From an uncultured Clostridiaceae bacterium (GTDB lineage: Bacteria; Bacillota; Clostridia; Lachnospirales; Lachnospiraceae): 14,464 nt of DNA. Where the stretch lies: NCBI GenBank assembly GCA_958441075.1, contig CAUCBQ010000040.1, positions 1-14,464 on the forward strand, written 5' to 3'. A model generated the notes under the pieces. That model saw only the letters and a list, made by a program, of their open reading frames with translations. It was not told where the DNA came from and did not search any database. Both the position numbers and the translations under genes were made by a program. Shown piece after piece: positions 13,707 to 14,464 of this stretch (position 1 is the stretch's first letter; the number at the start of each line of letters is the position of its first letter).

Positions 13707-14333
13707 ATGATATCATATATAAAAGGAACGCTTGAAGCCGTTGAAGAGGACATGATCGTCGTGGAAACAGGAGGTATTGGCTACGGAATCCGTGTACCGT
13801 TATCTCTTCTGGAAGAGCTTCCGGCCCTGGGGGATCAGGTGACAGTGCATACATATTTTCAGGTCAGAGAGGATGCCATGACTCTTTACGGCTTCCTTTA
13901 CCGTCAGGACAGGGAAATGTTTAAGCAGCTTATCAGTGTAAACGGGATCGGCCCCAGAGGGGCTTTGGGGATATTGTCCGTCATGCGGCCCGATGACTTA
14001 AGGACTGCCATTGTAAGCGGCGATGCCAAAGCCATATCCAGAGCGCCCGGTATCGGGCCAAAAACTGCCCAGAGACTGATTCTGGATTTAAAGGACAAGG
14101 TAGATCTGGAAGAAGTGATTTCCGGCTTTGGAGGCGGCGGAAAGGGCGGTACAGGACAGACGGCAGAGCTTTCCGGACTGGCGTCTGCCGCCAGAGAGGC
14201 GGTAGAGGCTCTTACGGCCCTTGGCTATACGGGAGCAGAGGCGTCCAGGGCTGTAAAACGTGTGGAAATCACCGAGGGAATGACTTCAGAGGATGTGCTT
14301 AAGGCTTCCCTTAAATTTCTGACCTTTTTGTAG
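13707..14333 (+). CDS. ruvA: Holliday junction branch migration protein RuvA
   Basis: RuvA binds four-way DNA junctions as a tetramer and loads the RuvB motor for branch migration in homologous recombination. The 208-residue product (family about 200) begins MISYIKGTLE, the typical OB-fold start. It has two helix-hairpin-helix motifs, NGIGP (79-83) and PGIGPKT (114-120), which grip the DNA backbone, a Gly-rich flexible linker (138-149), and the C-terminal RuvB-binding helical domain (about 155-208, with ALGY at 171-174). I chose the ATG at 13707 because AAGGA (13693-13697) is 9 nt upstream and the protein then aligns with normal family starts. An extension upstream adds 25 residues unlike RuvA. 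ruvB follows 43 bp downstream, the usual order. Confidence 0.96.
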   Translation: MISYIKGTLEAVEEDMIVVETGGIGYGIRVPLSLLEELPALGDQVTVHTYFQVREDAMTLYGFLYRQDREMFKQLISVNGIGPRGALGILSVMRPDDLRTAIVSGDAKAISRAPGIGPKTAQRLILDLKDKVDLEEVISGFGGGGKGGTGQTAELSGLASAAREAVEALTALGYTGAEASRAVKRVEITEGMTSEDVLKASLKFLTFL

Positions 14334-14376
14334 GGAAAAGGTTCAGAGAAAATAATTGGAAAATGCAGAGGGATTT

Positions 14377-14464
14377 ATGGAACGCAGGATCATAACAACA
14401 GAGGCAACAGAGGAGGATGTGCGTATTGAAACTACGCTGCGCCCCCAGTGCCTGAAGGATTATA
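14377..14464 (+). CDS. ruvB: Holliday junction helicase RuvB, N-terminal fragment (runs off right edge)
   Basis: Twenty-nine codons are visible, beginning MERRIITTEA and continuing to TLRPQCLKDY. The LRP...L-x-(D/E)Y pattern is the conserved N-terminal segment of RuvB before its Walker A region, which lies outside the window. RuvB is the AAA+ hexameric motor that drives branch migration with RuvA. AGAGGG (14367-14372) precedes the ATG by 4 nt. The gene lies 43 bp after ruvA with no terminator between, so it is co-transcribed. Confidence 0.93.
   Translation, partial: MERRIITTEATEEDVRIETTLRPQCLKDY

Overview
The window looks like chromosomal housekeeping DNA from an anaerobic, spore-forming member of the Clostridia, most likely Lachnospiraceae (former Clostridium cluster XIVa). 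The grounds are a large fused 2-hydroxyacyl-CoA dehydratase activase, a SpoIIM-like protein beside a Nudix hydrolase and a xerD-type recombinase, strong AGGAGG-type ribosome binding sites, and moderate GC content. The family assignment is inference from gene content, not a database match. I see no rRNA, tRNA, CRISPR array, transposase or prophage.

Layout. (1) 1-3055, minus: 5' portion (1018 codons) of a giant fused activase/dehydratase-type protein that runs off the left edge. (2) 3056-3397: a divergent control region with a near-perfect housekeeping promoter for the rightward genes, a leader hairpin for the leftward gene, and two palindromic motifs. (3) 3398-5210, plus: a CorA-type metal channel and a rhomboid-like membrane protein with a zinc ribbon, probably co-transcribed. 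(4) 5315-6751, plus: pyruvate kinase, followed by a complex terminator-like hairpin. (5) 6882-9554, plus: a tight operon of a divergent diaminopimelate-decarboxylase-family enzyme, pyrroline-5-carboxylate reductase (proC) and a Nudix ADP-ribose pyrophosphatase, closed by a weak terminator. (6) 9657-10682, plus: a metallo-beta-lactamase-fold hydrolase with its own promoter, which also fixes its start. (7) 10743-11351, plus: a SpoIIM-like membrane protein, possibly behind a sigma-E-type promoter. (8) 11541-12392, plus: a XerD-type tyrosine recombinase with an unusually short tail. (9) 12400-13497, minus: an RNase H-fold (YprB-like) exonuclease, convergent with xerD. (10) 13707-14464, plus: ruvA and the first 29 codons of ruvB.

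How the genes fit together. Pyruvate kinase, the decarboxylase and ProC are core carbon and amino-acid metabolism. The Nudix - spoIIM - xerD order resembles the conserved neighbourhood known from Bacillus and Clostridia. xerD, the exonuclease and ruvAB form a DNA recombination and repair stretch. No clearly novel system stands out. The items most worth a second look are the rhomboid-like pseudoprotease with its zinc ribbon, the truncated XerD C-terminus, the non-canonical LysA-family motifs, and the structured control regions at 3056-3397 and 6791-6854.
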